64,000 nucleotides of DNA from Kordia periserrulae (GCF_003054265.1 NZ_QBKT01000013.1:1-64000), one strand, 5' to 3'; shown: positions 8,008 to 17,372, counted from the stretch's first letter. Notes: generated from the letters alone by a model not told the origin. A program made the numbers and translations.

Positions 8008-9540
8008 TTAATGTTTAAAGTGTCTTGTGCCCGTAAATATCATTGCAATATTGTGCTCGTTACAGTAATCTACACTTAATTGATCTTTGATAGATCCACC
8101 AGGTTGAATAACCGCTTTTATTCCTGCCTTGTCTGCGATTTCTACACAGTCTGGAAACGGAAAAAACGCATCACTTGCCATGACAGCTCCGTTTAAGTCA
8201 AATTTGAAACTATTCGCTTTTTCAATCGATTGACGCAAGGCATCTACACGACTTGTTTGTCCAGTTCCGCTGGCACACAATTGTTTGTTTTTGACCAATA
8301 CAATTGTGTTCGATTTTGTATGCTTGCAAATTTTAGAGGCAAATAATAAATCTTCTAACTGCGAATCTGTTGGTTTATTGTTTGTTGGATACGTTATATC
8401 TTCTAATGAATCCGTTTTATTGTCTTTATCTTGAACTAGCGCACCATTTAAACAGGTACGTACTTGTGTTTGTGGCAATTCCACTTCGTTTTGAATCAAG
8501 ATGATTCTGTTCTTTTTCCCTTTTAAAACGGCTAACGCATCGTCATCATACGAAGGCGCGATTACGACTTCACAGAAGAGTTTGTGAATTTCTTCAGCCG
8601 TAGCTTTATCAATTTTTGTATTCGCGATTAAAATTCCACCAAAAGCAGATACAGGATCACCCGCTAAGGCATCTACATACGCTTGGTGAATGGTTGGGCG
8701 CGTTGCAAATCCGCAAGCGTTGTTGTGTTTTAAAATCGCGAAAGTTGGATCGTCTCCTGTAAATTCGTTCATCAAGTTTACAGCGGCATCTACGTCGAGT
8801 AAGTTGTTGTAGCTGAGTTCTTTTCCGTGTAATTTTTCAAACATTTCGTCAAAGTTTCCAAAGAAGAATCCGCGTTGGTGTGGATTTTCTCCGTAGCGCA
8901 ATACTTTTCCTTGCGTTTCGCTAATTTTCAACGAAGCAATCGAATGATCGTGATTGAAATAGTTGAAAATTGCCGTATCGTAATGCGAAGACACATTGAA
9001 TGCTTTCGCCGCAAAGGCTTTTCTATCTGCCAAAGAAAAAGCACCTTCTTGTGTTTCTAATAACTCCAAAAAGCTTCCGTAATCGTCTACCGAAGAAACG
9101 CACATCACATCGGCAAAGTTTTTCGCCGCAGCTCTGATGAGAGAAATTCCTCCAATATCAATTTTTTCAATGATATCTTGCTCACTCGCCCCAGAAGCAA
9201 CGGTTTTTTCAAACGGATATAAGTCTACAATGACAATATCGATTTGTGGAATTTCATATTGTGCCAATTCGGCAACATCACTTTCATTGTTTTGACGATT
9301 TAAAATACCACCAAATACTTTTGGATGTAAGGTTTTTACGCGTCCGCCCAAAATGGAAGGATACGAGGTTACATCTTCTACAGGAACGACAGGAATACCA
9401 AGGTCTTTGATAAATTTTTCTGTTCCTCCCGTGGAGTAAATAGTAATATCTAATGCGTGTAGTTTTTGTACGATGGGCGCTAAACCGTCTTTGCTAAAAA
9501 CCGAAATTAAAGCTGATTTCGCTTGTTTTTGGGAATTCAT
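8008..9540 (-). CDS. purH: Bifunctional AICAR formyltransferase/IMP cyclohydrolase
   Basis: 510 residues from the ATG at 9540. An in-frame codon at 9579 would add 13 residues without family support, and a TACTTTTG promoter lies at 9577-9584, so the shorter form is chosen. The N-terminal MGS-like domain (SALISVFSKDGL, YSTGGTEKFI) is the IMP cyclohydrolase; the C-terminal part (LRYGENPHQRGFF, KHNNACGFA, DAFFPFPD) is the formyltransferase. It performs the last two steps of IMP synthesis using 10-formyl-tetrahydrofolate. Apparently a single-gene transcript. Confidence 0.96.
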   Translation of the reverse strand: MNSQKQAKSALISVFSKDGLAPIVQKLHALDITIYSTGGTEKFIKDLGIPVVPVEDVTSYPSILGGRVKTLHPKVFGGILNRQNNESDVAELAQYEIPQIDIVIVDLYPFEKTVASGASEQDIIEKIDIGGISLIRAAAKNFADVMCVSSVDDYGSFLELLETQEGAFSLADRKAFAAKAFNVSSHYDTAIFNYFNHDHSIASLKISETQGKVLRYGENPHQRGFFFGNFDEMFEKLHGKELSYNNLLDVDAAVNLMNEFTGDDPTFAILKHNNACGFATRPTIHQAYVDALAGDPVSAFGGILIANTKIDKATAEEIHKLFCEVVIAPSYDDDALAVLKGKKNRIILIQNEVELPQTQVRTCLNGALVQDKDNKTDSLEDITYPTNNKPTDSQLEDLLFASKICKHTKSNTIVLVKNKQLCASGTGQTSRVDALRQSIEKANSFKFDLNGAVMASDAFFPFPDCVEIADKAGIKAVIQPGGSIKDQLSVDYCNEHNIAMIFTGTRHFKH

Positions 9541-9576
9541 TCTAATTGAGTTGTTTAATTGTGTTGTGTGAAGCTG

Positions 9577-9584
9577 CAAAAGTA
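9577..9584 (-). promoter_or_regulatory. Bacteroidota -7 element upstream of purH
   Basis: On the minus strand TACTTTTG matches the Bacteroidota TAnnTTTG consensus exactly. It lies 37 bases before the purH ATG at 9540, giving a leader of about 30 bases. No clear TTG at -33. Confidence 0.6.
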
Positions 9585-9713
9585 CTAATTCACACGAAAA
9601 AAAAGGTATTTTATGTTAATAAAAAATTATGATCTAAATATTTCTATCCAATTCAAAAAAATGCATTTGAGCAATATATTTTTTCTTACTTTTATTGAAA
9701 TAATAATTTTAAC

Positions 9714-10469
9714 ATGAGTATCGTAGAATCTTCTTTTGACTTTGTTAAGTCTATGACTGACAAATCAAAACCCTTGAGAACAAGATTAATTATAATCTTT
9801 TCGCTTTTAACATTGGTTCTTATATTCGAATTAGGCTTCAAAACAAGTTATAACATTCATTTAAATAATAAACTTTCTCAACTAGAAAAGTTACAAGATT
9901 TAAAAAAAGATTTTAGTAATGATCCTGTGAAAATGAAATCTATTTATGTATTAGAAAACGAAGTTATTGGTAGAAAGCATTATTTGGACTACTTTAGAAC
10001 AAATGAGTTTAAGAAATATACTAATGCTGAAATTTTCCTGTTTCTAGAGAAGACAAATAAAAGAATAGATTCTTTGAATAGAATTATAAATTCTCTAGAT
10101 GTTGATAGTCTAAGTAAATATTTAAAATATGAACACAGTAACATTGTTATTAAGTCCGTATCAAATGATAATAGTAATGATTTGTCATTATTTTGGACTT
10201 TTATATCATTTAGCTATCTAACTTTAGCATTCTTTGCAGGACTTATATTTGCTCCTTTGTTTGATAAAGACTTAAAACTTAAAGATTACTTTTTTGGACT
10301 AATTTTCTATTTAATATTTTTTACAGGAATAACATTTATCTTAGTATTGGTAGGTTCTTTGATTCCTGTAATTAATAATAATCCATTAATTAATTATTTT
10401 ATATATGGAAGTGTTCATCTTGTATTAAGTTTATTAATAGTTTATTTAATACGCGGAAGAATATTTTAA
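9714..10469 (+). CDS. Unrecognised membrane protein
   Basis: 251 residues, family not recognised. One membrane segment at about residues 22-43, a charged extracytoplasmic or cytoplasmic loop of about 110 residues, then four hydrophobic segments from about 155 to the end. Low GC, Lys/Asn-rich loop. It stands alone, with more than 360 bases free of genes downstream. Topology resembles small sensor or channel-like proteins, but no motif supports a function. Confidence 0.75.
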   Translation: MSIVESSFDFVKSMTDKSKPLRTRLIIIFSLLTLVLIFELGFKTSYNIHLNNKLSQLEKLQDLKKDFSNDPVKMKSIYVLENEVIGRKHYLDYFRTNEFKKYTNAEIFLFLEKTNKRIDSLNRIINSLDVDSLSKYLKYEHSNIVIKSVSNDNSNDLSLFWTFISFSYLTLAFFAGLIFAPLFDKDLKLKDYFFGLIFYLIFFTGITFILVLVGSLIPVINNNPLINYFIYGSVHLVLSLLIVYLIRGRIF

Positions 10470-10673
10470 GAAATTAAATTACTGTAAAAAAAAAACAGAC
10501 AAACGCATCTTTAAATAGCATTTGTCAGTTTCAATATGTGTGATGCTGAACCACACTTCAATTCAACTCAGTGTAAAAGTTCAGCATGACATCTTTAATA
10601 ACTAAAAGATTTCTTAGGAAAGTATCTCAATACTCACTACTAACATCTCAAAACCAATTTCGTTTCAAAGTAC

Positions 10674-10790
10674 TTCTCGATACAAAATTTTTCCAAAATT
10701 TCACTCGAAGTGACGGTTTGGAACAATGTAAGATTATAGGTTCTTGAAACGTCACTTCGAGTGTTTTTCGTCAGAAAAATATATCGAGAA
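10674..10790. repeat. Nested long inverted repeat
   Basis: Inner arms of 14 bases match perfectly: CACTCGAAGTGACG at 10702-10715 and its complement at 10750-10763. Outer arms TTCTCGATA (10674-10682) and TATCGAGAA (10782-10790) are also perfect and correctly ordered, so the 117-base block can fold into one long interrupted hairpin. It looks like an intergenic repeat element (several copies per genome would be expected). Apart from this, 10470-10832 holds nothing I can name. Confidence 0.7.
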
Positions 10791-10832
10791 CAGCTGTGAA
10801 TTTCAGAACTTTATACGTTTAGATAGTTTTTT

Positions 10833-11291
10833 TTAAGAAAGAATCTCCGCCACTTTCGCATTCACAAATTCCAAAAATGCTTCGTCTTCTTTCGTAAACG
10901 GATCTGGCGTGTGTGAATCAATATCAATTTGTCCAATATTTTCACCGTTAACAAAAAGTGGAATCACGATTTCCGCTTTTACGTGAATGCTACACGCAAT
11001 ATAATTGTCTTGTGCGCTTACGTCTGGAACCAAGAAGTTTTCGTTAGAAACCGCTACTTGTCCACAAATTCCTTTTCCAAATGGAATAATCGTATGGTCG
11101 GTTGGTTCGCCCGCAAAGGCACGTAGTTTTAGTTCAGGTTTGTCGCCATTTTTAAAGTAAAAACCAACCCAGTCGTAATGTTCAAAGTTTTCCTGTAATA
11201 CTTGGCAGACTTTCGTCAATCGGTCATCTACAGATAGGTTTTCTGTGGAAATGATGCTTGCTATTTGAGGTTTGTAGGTTTCGAATTTCAT
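10833..11291 (-). CDS. GAF-domain free methionine-(R)-sulfoxide reductase
   Basis: 152 residues, a single GAF domain. Landmarks of the fRMsr (YebR/MsrC) family are visible: GKGICGQVA, then VPDVSAQDNYIACSIHVKAEIVIP and GQIDIDSHTPDPF. Cysteines in GICGQ and IACS are at the positions of the redox-active pair. Family role: reduces free methionine-(R)-sulfoxide in the cytoplasm. A TATTTTTG element lies at 11314-11321 on its strand. A generic GAF sensor is the alternative, but the length and cysteines favour the enzyme. Confidence 0.85.
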   Translation of the reverse strand: MKFETYKPQIASIISTENLSVDDRLTKVCQVLQENFEHYDWVGFYFKNGDKPELKLRAFAGEPTDHTIIPFGKGICGQVAVSNENFLVPDVSAQDNYIACSIHVKAEIVIPLFVNGENIGQIDIDSHTPDPFTKEDEAFLEFVNAKVAEILS

Positions 11292-11313
11292 GTAGTTTTT
11301 CTTTAATACGAGA

Positions 11314-11321
11314 CAAAAATA
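11314..11321 (-). promoter_or_regulatory. -7 element of the GAF/fRMsr gene
   Basis: TATTTTTG on the minus strand, an exact TAnnTTTG match, 23 bases upstream of the ATG at 11291. Confidence 0.55.
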
Positions 11322-11514
11322 GTCGAAAAAAAGCTAAAAATCTTTCATCAAACTAAGAATAAAATCACAGAAAAAGCGAATACGACAAAACTTGTTGAAA
11401 ATGTGATATTTTAAAGGTTTTAGAGTATGTTTGTAAGTGAATTTAAAAACTAGGTTTTAAAAATAAACCTTATTACAAAGGATAAAATTTTCGTTTTTAA
11501 TTTTCGTTTTCTTT

Positions 11515-11552
11515 GCTTGCCCAACATTTCGACTGCGCTCAATGTGACAAGC
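11515..11552. repeat. REP-like small inverted repeat
   Basis: GCTTG and ACATT near the left edge pair with AATGT and CAAGC near the right edge around a TTCGACTGCGCTC loop. It is the only structure seen in the 326 bases between the GAF gene and xrtF, besides a TATGTTTG (11426-11433) that could be a distant promoter for xrtF. Confidence 0.45.
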
Positions 11553-11617
11553 GTAAACAAGAAACTTTTTACTTTTCACGAGTAATGAGGCTATGGATAT
11601 GAAATTAAATTTTTACT

Positions 11618-12145
11618 GTGTTTAAAAGCATTCAAAAATACAAATCAGCACTGGGTTTTATCGTCAAGTTTTTTGTCGTGTATGCAATGTTGACGTATGT
11701 GTATAGTTTGTATTTGTCCAATTTTGATGGCGAACCTGATGGTGTCACTCGAATTGTAGCACAACAAACAGAAAGTATTATTAATACGCTAGGATATGAA
11801 GCTAGTGTTGAAGTGCACGATGCTGAACCTACCATGAAATTGTTAGTGCATGGTAACTATGTGGGGCGCATTGTGGAAGGTTGCAATTCGGTCAGTGTGT
11901 TGATTTTGTTTATTACGTTTGTGATTGCCTTTACAGGAAATTTGAAAAATACGGTGGTGTTTTTGTTAGTCGGAAGTGTGTTGGTATATCTGGCAAATTT
12001 GATTCGAATTGTGATTTTAGGCATCGGATTGTACAGTTTTCCTGAACAAGAATACTTGTTGCATCAAATTGTATTTCCGACGATTATTTACGGAATGGTG
12101 TTTTTGTTGTGGATGTTGTGGGTGCAAAAATTTTCAAAAAAGTAG
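11618..12145 (+). CDS. xrtF: Exosortase family protein XrtF
   Basis: 175 residues with about four membrane segments. The exosortase catalytic triad is in place: Cys in VEGCNSVSV (about residue 89), Arg in NLIRIVILG (about 129) and His in HQIVFPTIIYG (about 149). Exosortases are membrane transpeptidases that process proteins with a C-terminal anchor signal; XrtF is the compact flavobacterial type. Start is GTG at 11618; the only later in-frame ATG (residue 24) would cut into the first membrane segment. Followed directly by its dedicated partner, stop and ATG abutting. Confidence 0.9.
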   Translation: MFKSIQKYKSALGFIVKFFVVYAMLTYVYSLYLSNFDGEPDGVTRIVAQQTESIINTLGYEASVEVHDAEPTMKLLVHGNYVGRIVEGCNSVSVLILFITFVIAFTGNLKNTVVFLLVGSVLVYLANLIRIVILGIGLYSFPEQEYLLHQIVFPTIIYGMVFLLWMLWVQKFSKK

Positions 12146-12586
12146 ATGAAAAAAGTTTGGAAATATATCGTAATCGGATTCCTTTTTGGATTGTTAGTGC
12201 TGATTCGTGCGTTTGAATATCAATTGTTTTACGATCCGTTTTTGGACTTTTTTAAGTACGATTATTTCCAAGGAACCATTCCCGAATATGAAACGTGGTC
12301 GCTCTTTTGGAATCACGTATTTCGCTATGGTTTGAATATGTTAGTTTCCTTAGCCATTATTTACGTAGCTTTTGAAAATACAAGTGTTGTAAAATTCTCA
12401 GTAGGTTTATATTTGGTAGCGTTTCTCATTTTGAGTTCGCTGTATTTTTATTTGATAAAACACGATTTGGCAGAAGATTATTTACTCACCTTTTACGTAC
12501 GCCGTTTTTTAATTCAGCCACTTTTTGTGTTGATTTTGTTGCCAGCGTTTTACTATCAGCGGAAAATTAAGCATGAGGAATTTTGA
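12146..12586 (+). CDS. Exosortase F system-associated membrane protein
   Basis: 146 residues, about four membrane segments. Begins immediately after the xrtF stop codon. The motif YDPFLDFFKYDYF after the first membrane helix is characteristic of the small partner that always accompanies XrtF in Flavobacteriaceae. Its biochemical role is unknown; context suggests it assists or regulates the exosortase. Confidence 0.85.
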   Translation: MKKVWKYIVIGFLFGLLVLIRAFEYQLFYDPFLDFFKYDYFQGTIPEYETWSLFWNHVFRYGLNMLVSLAIIYVAFENTSVVKFSVGLYLVAFLILSSLYFYLIKHDLAEDYLLTFYVRRFLIQPLFVLILLPAFYYQRKIKHEEF

Positions 12587-12594
12587 ATCGCTGC

Positions 12595-12800
12595 GCTGTT
12601 CGCTGCGCTTAATTCAAGGATTTAAAAATTCAATGATTCAAGGTTTTTCTTTTTGCTTTGCTGTTCGCTGCGCTCAATTCAAGGATTTAAAAATTCAATG
12701 ATTCAAGGTTTTTTTCTTCGCTTTTTAGATTACTGTCGCTTTTAGAGTTTAGACCGCTTCGCTGTTCGCTGCGCTCAATTCAATGATTCAAGGTTTTTTG
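12595..12800. repeat. Three imperfect tandem copies of a ~55-base repeat
   Basis: Copies begin with GCTGTTCGCTGCGCT at 12595, 12660 and 12761 and end with TTCAATGATTCAAGG followed by a T-run. The first two are nearly identical over about 54 bases; the third lacks an internal 15 bases. The array follows the exosortase partner gene by nine bases. Confidence 0.8.
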
Positions 12801-12851
12801 TTTGGTTTTACTCAATTTAAGGATTTAAGTTTTTTAGATTGTAGGCGGGAA

Positions 12852-13106
12852 TCATTTTTGAACACTACAGTAAAGCTTCAAAATGCTGCCAATGTCTTTT
12901 TTTATAAGATTGTAGAGTAGTGGGATGTTTGTTGGTTTTAAGTGTTGTAATTTATGTGGCAAAATGTTCTTTTTACTAATTCTCATTAATTCCCCTAACT
13001 CTATCAATGAATGTTGAGAAATCGATTTCATCAGTGCCAAACCTCTGTATAAGTCGCTCAGAAATACTTCTTCCTCATTTCGATTTAGAATGAATATCCA
13101 TTCCCT
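12852..13106 (-). pseudogene. Open-frame remnant, unrecognised
   Basis: An 84-codon open frame bounded upstream by a TAG at 13107-13109. It reads EWIFILNRNEEEVFLSDLY...; the apparent protein-like composition starts before any good start codon, so it may be the tail of a decayed gene. No family recognised. The rest of 13110-13439 holds no gene I can support (only a 28-codon ORF at 13339-13425). Confidence 0.25.
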
Positions 13107-13439
13107 CTAGCAGTAACAACTTTTTTTGTAAAATCTATGACGTTGTAATGATTCTTTTTTGTAATAATCAAGAGAATGCAGAATCACCATTTTACGAATA
13201 GATCATACATCAAATAAATTAGTTGCCGTTCTACTGGTGGAACATTTTTTCCAACTTTAAATCCCATGAATAATATTATTGCATCTAACTGTTTTACAGT
13301 ATGAAACGGTTGGGTTTCTAAGTGTGTTTTTATTCATCATGGAAAAAGTTGATGTGGAACAAATACCTGCAAGTATTGAATCCCAACTATTTTGTAATGG
13401 CATGTCGTGGACGGTTGATTATTAGAGCTATAATAGTCA

Positions 13440-14861
13440 TTAATCCAATTTTAATAGATTAAGTCTCTTCTTATTAATTTTACCCTTATCAGTATCATAA
13501 AAAGCTTGATAGAAGGAAAATTCTTTTCTATCATGTTGTTTACATTTCTTCTCTATAATTCTCATTATATCGAGTTTGTGAGATTTTAATGTTTTTATTC
13601 CAAAAATAATTCCCTCTAAGTCATTAAAATCATATTTTAACTTTCGATTTTCTTTCTCGTGGTAAGCATTAAGCATATTAGTAATAATAAGTCGAAATTC
13701 ATTCTCATAATCCCAATCATCTAGTTTTGTTGTCATCCCTATTTTATAATTTTCATGATGTTTTTTTATCCACTCTCCTGACTTATCTGTTATTGGTTCG
13801 GCACATGAACTTATATTTCCATTATCGTCTGTATACCATTGAGATTTTAGAACACCAACTTGTAATCTTCCTAAGTTTTTAAAAAAATTAATTTCTACAT
13901 GTCTATTTTCATAAATAACCTCATGGAAAGTATGAGGTCGCATTCCAATTATTGGACCTGTATCATTATGACCGTATTCTGTTATCAAATCAATTTGCTT
14001 CTTAGATCCATGTGATTTGGTTTTGAATATTAAACATACTCCTCGGTGCTTGTCTGCATAGTTGCCCCAAACAGATGAGTTCTCACAAGTAGACATAAAA
14101 CAAGCAGTAAACCACTCAGGATAAATCATAGTTTCTGCCTTAATTAAAAATGCATCAGGAAATTCTTTAAAAATAAAACTATATTTTGGCGGAATTTCTT
14201 TATCAAGATTATTATATGATGATATTAGGTCTAATTCCATTACAATAGAGTTTGTTGTAGAAAACAATTTTTCGCTTAAATTTTCTATTTCATGAAATTC
14301 TTTTTCTGATTTATTTATTAAAATAAAGTTATTAGAACTCTCTCTTTTTTTATCAAGGAATTTTTCTACGCTATTAATCTTAAATGGTTTTTTGAGTAAT
14401 TGATTCTCATAATAGACAATTGAAATGATATTTATTAGCTTATAATGAATAAGTCTTAAATAAGATAATAGCTCATGACGGCGTATTTTATTTCTCCTAT
14501 TAGCCAAATTTGCTGGTAACTCTTTCAATAACTCATCTTTGAATGACTTTTCTAAAATCTTTGTAATTATTTTTTTGTAGTTCGGAGATGGATATTGTTT
14601 GTGGTTCTTTAAAATTGGTATACTTTTAATGTCAATCAGCGAATCCTTTTTTGAAACAATGGTCAATGCAAACACATGCTCTAGACAGAGAATATAATGT
14701 TTTAAAAAGTTTTTCCAAATAATTTTATCTCCTTGCCAGAATAAGTCAAGATAACCTTCAATAGGGTCATTTAATTCTTCTAGTGAGGCAAAATAGATTT
14801 CTTGATTCTCAAGTTCTTTGTATTTACCTAATATATTTTCAATTGTTCGAAATCTATACAT
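13440..14861 (-). CDS. DUF2971 domain-containing protein
   Basis: 473 residues. The N-terminus (YRFRTIENI ... IYFASLEELNDPIEGY) and the block CFMSTCENSSVWGNYADKH followed by GVCLIFK are typical of DUF2971 proteins, whose molecular function is unknown; some occur near phage-defence genes. The central 150 residues are Lys/Asn-rich and less typical. It is an isolated, low-GC gene between repeat-rich gaps, which suggests acquisition. Cytoplasmic, no membrane segment. Confidence 0.75.
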   Translation of the reverse strand: MYRFRTIENILGKYKELENQEIYFASLEELNDPIEGYLDLFWQGDKIIWKNFLKHYILCLEHVFALTIVSKKDSLIDIKSIPILKNHKQYPSPNYKKIITKILEKSFKDELLKELPANLANRRNKIRRHELLSYLRLIHYKLINIISIVYYENQLLKKPFKINSVEKFLDKKRESSNNFILINKSEKEFHEIENLSEKLFSTTNSIVMELDLISSYNNLDKEIPPKYSFIFKEFPDAFLIKAETMIYPEWFTACFMSTCENSSVWGNYADKHRGVCLIFKTKSHGSKKQIDLITEYGHNDTGPIIGMRPHTFHEVIYENRHVEINFFKNLGRLQVGVLKSQWYTDDNGNISSCAEPITDKSGEWIKKHHENYKIGMTTKLDDWDYENEFRLIITNMLNAYHEKENRKLKYDFNDLEGIIFGIKTLKSHKLDIMRIIEKKCKQHDRKEFSFYQAFYDTDKGKINKKRLNLLKLD

Positions 14862-15102
14862 TCAAATGTTGATTTTTAGTAGCTATGCTTAGTAGTCCAT
14901 AGCATACGTATAACAGAGATTCCTGTTATTTTTATTATAAACAAACATGTGTGTCTGTTGCGTTTTTATTTACGCTTAAAACTACAATTTTCTTATGTAG
15001 GGTCAAAATTAATTCATAATGAAGAAGTAGCATCAATCAAAAAGAACACTTAAAGCAAACTTATCAAAACACAAACAACAAACAACAAAGAACCAAAAAA
15101 AC
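14862..15102. other. Gap with cassette-boundary-like sequence
   Basis: Contains ACGTATAACAGAGATTCC followed by TGTTATTTTT at about 14906-14935, closely resembling the ACGTATAACAG stretch at about 17941-17951. Both lie just upstream of a copy of the plug-protein 3' end, so the similarity between the two loci extends beyond the 97-base repeat. No gene seen. Confidence 0.4.
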
Positions 15103-15199
15103 CTAATCACTTTCCACAAGTTCAATAATCCGTTTTTCGGAAATCAGGCTTACATCTTTGGAAATACCTTCAATATACATGACAATGGCTTTAAGGTTT
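15103..15199 (-). pseudogene. Duplicated 3' end of the TonB-plug protein gene
   Basis: These 97 bases match 18145-18241 with two differences, including the stop codon position (15103 aligns with 18145). They encode the last ~32 residues of the plug protein (LKAIVMYIEGISKD..., ELVESD) with no start. Past 15199 the match stops abruptly. The two copies are direct repeats bracketing 15200-18144. 15200-15464 is otherwise empty. Confidence 0.85.
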
Positions 15200-15464
15200 A
15201 TTGTTTGTATCAGTTTATATGTCAAAAGCCACAATAGAAAATCACTAGCCATAATCAAAAATTTTCTTTACAAATATTTCTTTTTGGATATAATGAAGCA
15301 CGCTTTTTAGGTGTTGGTTTTTGGCTTTTGCATAAAAGTACGTGGAATTAGCATTGAATCGCAAAGTCTTGTTTTTAAATACATTATAAAATAATTCTCA
15401 GATTTTCATCCGTTCCCGTTCTCTTGATTGTCTAAAGAGTATAAACCACAAAATTATATTCAAG

Positions 15465-16469
15465 ATGAAAGACAAAATGAAACAAGTCCAAATGCAAGAT
15501 TACGGTTCACCCGAAGTTCTAAAGTTGGTTGAAACTGAAATTCCAACTCCAAATGCTGGCGAAGTGCTAATCAAAGTAAAAACAATAGGTGTAAACTACT
15601 CTGATATTCTTCGTAGAAAAAACACGTATTTTCAAGAAACACCATTACCGTTTGTTTTGGGTACAGAGGCAGTAGGCGAAATCGTTGCTGTTGGTGAAGG
15701 TGTAACTATTCCTTATATAGCTGGAACAACGGTATTAGCCATCTTACCACACGCAAGTGGATATTCCGAGTATGTCACGGCTATTGCCCAATACTGTGTT
15801 CCGTTACCGCCTGAAATTGATGAAGAAAAGGCTACAGCAATTTTCGTTCAGGGTACGACCGCTCAACTAATTATTTCGAAAGTTGCCAATGATTTAAAAG
15901 GAAAAATAGTTCTTGTGAATGCATCGGCAGGCGGTGTTGGTTCGCTTTTGGTGCAATTGGCGAAACGCAATGGGGCAACTGTTATAGGTGCAAGCAGTTC
16001 TGATACAAAGATGGAAATATCTAAAGAGTTGGGTGCTGATTTTACGGTCAACTATTCCAAACCTGATTGGTCAAAAAAAGTTAAAGACTTGACTGATGAA
16101 AAGGGTGTAGATATTGTTTTTGAAATGGTTGGTGGCGAAGTTTACAACCAAAGTTTACAGTGTCTAAAGCAAGGTGGTCAGATTATTGTTTTTGGTTGTG
16201 CCAGTGGTGTTCAGGGAAGTATTCATCCAGAGTTTTTTGTAGATGAGAATATCACACAATCAGGTTTTAATTTAGCATACTTTATCAATCATAAAATGGG
16301 ATTATGGCGAGAAGCCTTGGAAACTGTTATCGGTCTTTTAATGCAAGGAAAACTAAATGTTGAAACAACGCATAGGTTTGCTCTTGAAGAAGCTTCTTCT
16401 GCTCACAAATCGATAGAGAGCAGAATCACTACAGGTAAAGTGATACTCACTACGAAATATCAAAATTGA
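15465..16469 (+). CDS. Zinc-independent quinone oxidoreductase (MDR superfamily)
   Basis: 334 residues. N-terminal GroES-like domain (NAGEVLIKVKTIGVNYSD, LGTEAVGEI) and a Rossmann domain with the NADPH-binding motif NASAGGVGSLLVQLAK (about residues 145-160). No catalytic zinc ligands, as in the QOR/crotonase-reductase-like branch. Likely NADPH-dependent reduction of quinones or reactive enones. Fourteen bases upstream of a sigma-factor gene on the same strand, so probably co-transcribed. A second in-frame ATG is four codons in and could be the real start. Located inside the patch flanked by direct repeats. Confidence 0.85.
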   Translation: MKDKMKQVQMQDYGSPEVLKLVETEIPTPNAGEVLIKVKTIGVNYSDILRRKNTYFQETPLPFVLGTEAVGEIVAVGEGVTIPYIAGTTVLAILPHASGYSEYVTAIAQYCVPLPPEIDEEKATAIFVQGTTAQLIISKVANDLKGKIVLVNASAGGVGSLLVQLAKRNGATVIGASSSDTKMEISKELGADFTVNYSKPDWSKKVKDLTDEKGVDIVFEMVGGEVYNQSLQCLKQGGQIIVFGCASGVQGSIHPEFFVDENITQSGFNLAYFINHKMGLWREALETVIGLLMQGKLNVETTHRFALEEASSAHKSIESRITTGKVILTTKYQN

Positions 16470-16482
16470 TTAATTTTATAAA

Positions 16483-17319
16483 ATGAAACATACAGATCAG
16501 GATTTATTATTAGATGCGTTGAATGGAAACATCAACGCATTTCAATCGTTGTTTGCGGAATTTCAACCACAACTCAAATCGTATTTGTATCGTCTGTTGG
16601 CAAATCGAAATGATGCAGAAGATATTACACACGATACTTTTATTAAGGCATACGATAACCTAAAAACATTTAAAGGCGAGGCATCTTTAAAAACTTGGGT
16701 TTTTCAAATTGCTACAAGTATTACTTATAATTATTTGAAACGTAGAAAAAGATGGGTCCCAAATGTTTCCGAACAGGCAAAGAATTTGGTTCTGAGTAAT
16801 GCTGATTTAGCAGGCAGAATTGTAAAAGTGGCTCAGACTTCTGAATATGGTAAATATGAAATAAAAGAGCATATTGACACTTGTTTCACTTGTATCTCAA
16901 AGAATTTGCCAATAGAAAATCAAATCGCTTTGATACTCAAGGATATTTATGATTTTTCCGTAAATGATATTTGTATGATACTTGAAAAAAGCGAAGGAAC
17001 TGTTAAGTACCTTTTGAAAAATGCTAGAGGTTTAATGACAGATATTTTTGATAATCGTTGTGCACTGGTCAATAAAAATGGTGCTTGTAATCAATGTTCA
17101 GAATTGAATGGTTGGTTCAATCCAAAACAAAACCAGCAAGAGGCACTTTTAAAATTGGACTTGGTCAAAAAATCCAAAAAGTACAATCGAGAAGAGTTGT
17201 TCAAATTGAGAACCACTTTAGTCAAAGCAATCGACCCATTAAAATCAGATGGTTTTGAGTTACAGGAAATTTTATTAAAATGTAATCAGATGGCGATGGG
17301 TGAAATTCAAAGAGAATAA
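16483..17319 (+). CDS. Sigma-70 family RNA polymerase factor with cysteine-containing C-terminus
   Basis: 278 residues. Region 2 is clear (NRNDAEDITHDTFIKAYDNL, TWVFQIATSITYNYLKRRKR) and region 4 covers about residues 135-190 (IALILKDIYDFSVNDICMIL). Beyond it is a 90-residue extension with Cys193, Cys202 and Cys205 (CALVNKNGACNQC) and a second pair CFTC at 134-137; such cysteines could bind zinc or sense redox state (inference). Paired with an upstream quinone oxidoreductase. No anti-sigma gene adjacent, which is unusual for an ECF-type factor and would fit self-sensing. Confidence 0.85.
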   Translation: MKHTDQDLLLDALNGNINAFQSLFAEFQPQLKSYLYRLLANRNDAEDITHDTFIKAYDNLKTFKGEASLKTWVFQIATSITYNYLKRRKRWVPNVSEQAKNLVLSNADLAGRIVKVAQTSEYGKYEIKEHIDTCFTCISKNLPIENQIALILKDIYDFSVNDICMILEKSEGTVKYLLKNARGLMTDIFDNRCALVNKNGACNQCSELNGWFNPKQNQQEALLKLDLVKKSKKYNREELFKLRTTLVKAIDPLKSDGFELQEILLKCNQMAMGEIQRE

Positions 17320-17372
17320 AGGTTCAGTTCAGAGTTAATTTTAGTTCAAATTGTGATTTTCGCGTATTGTGT

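Noticed and set aside
13339-13425. 28-codon ORF in the 13 kb gap
   Set aside because: Too short, no upstream signal, no recognisable family.
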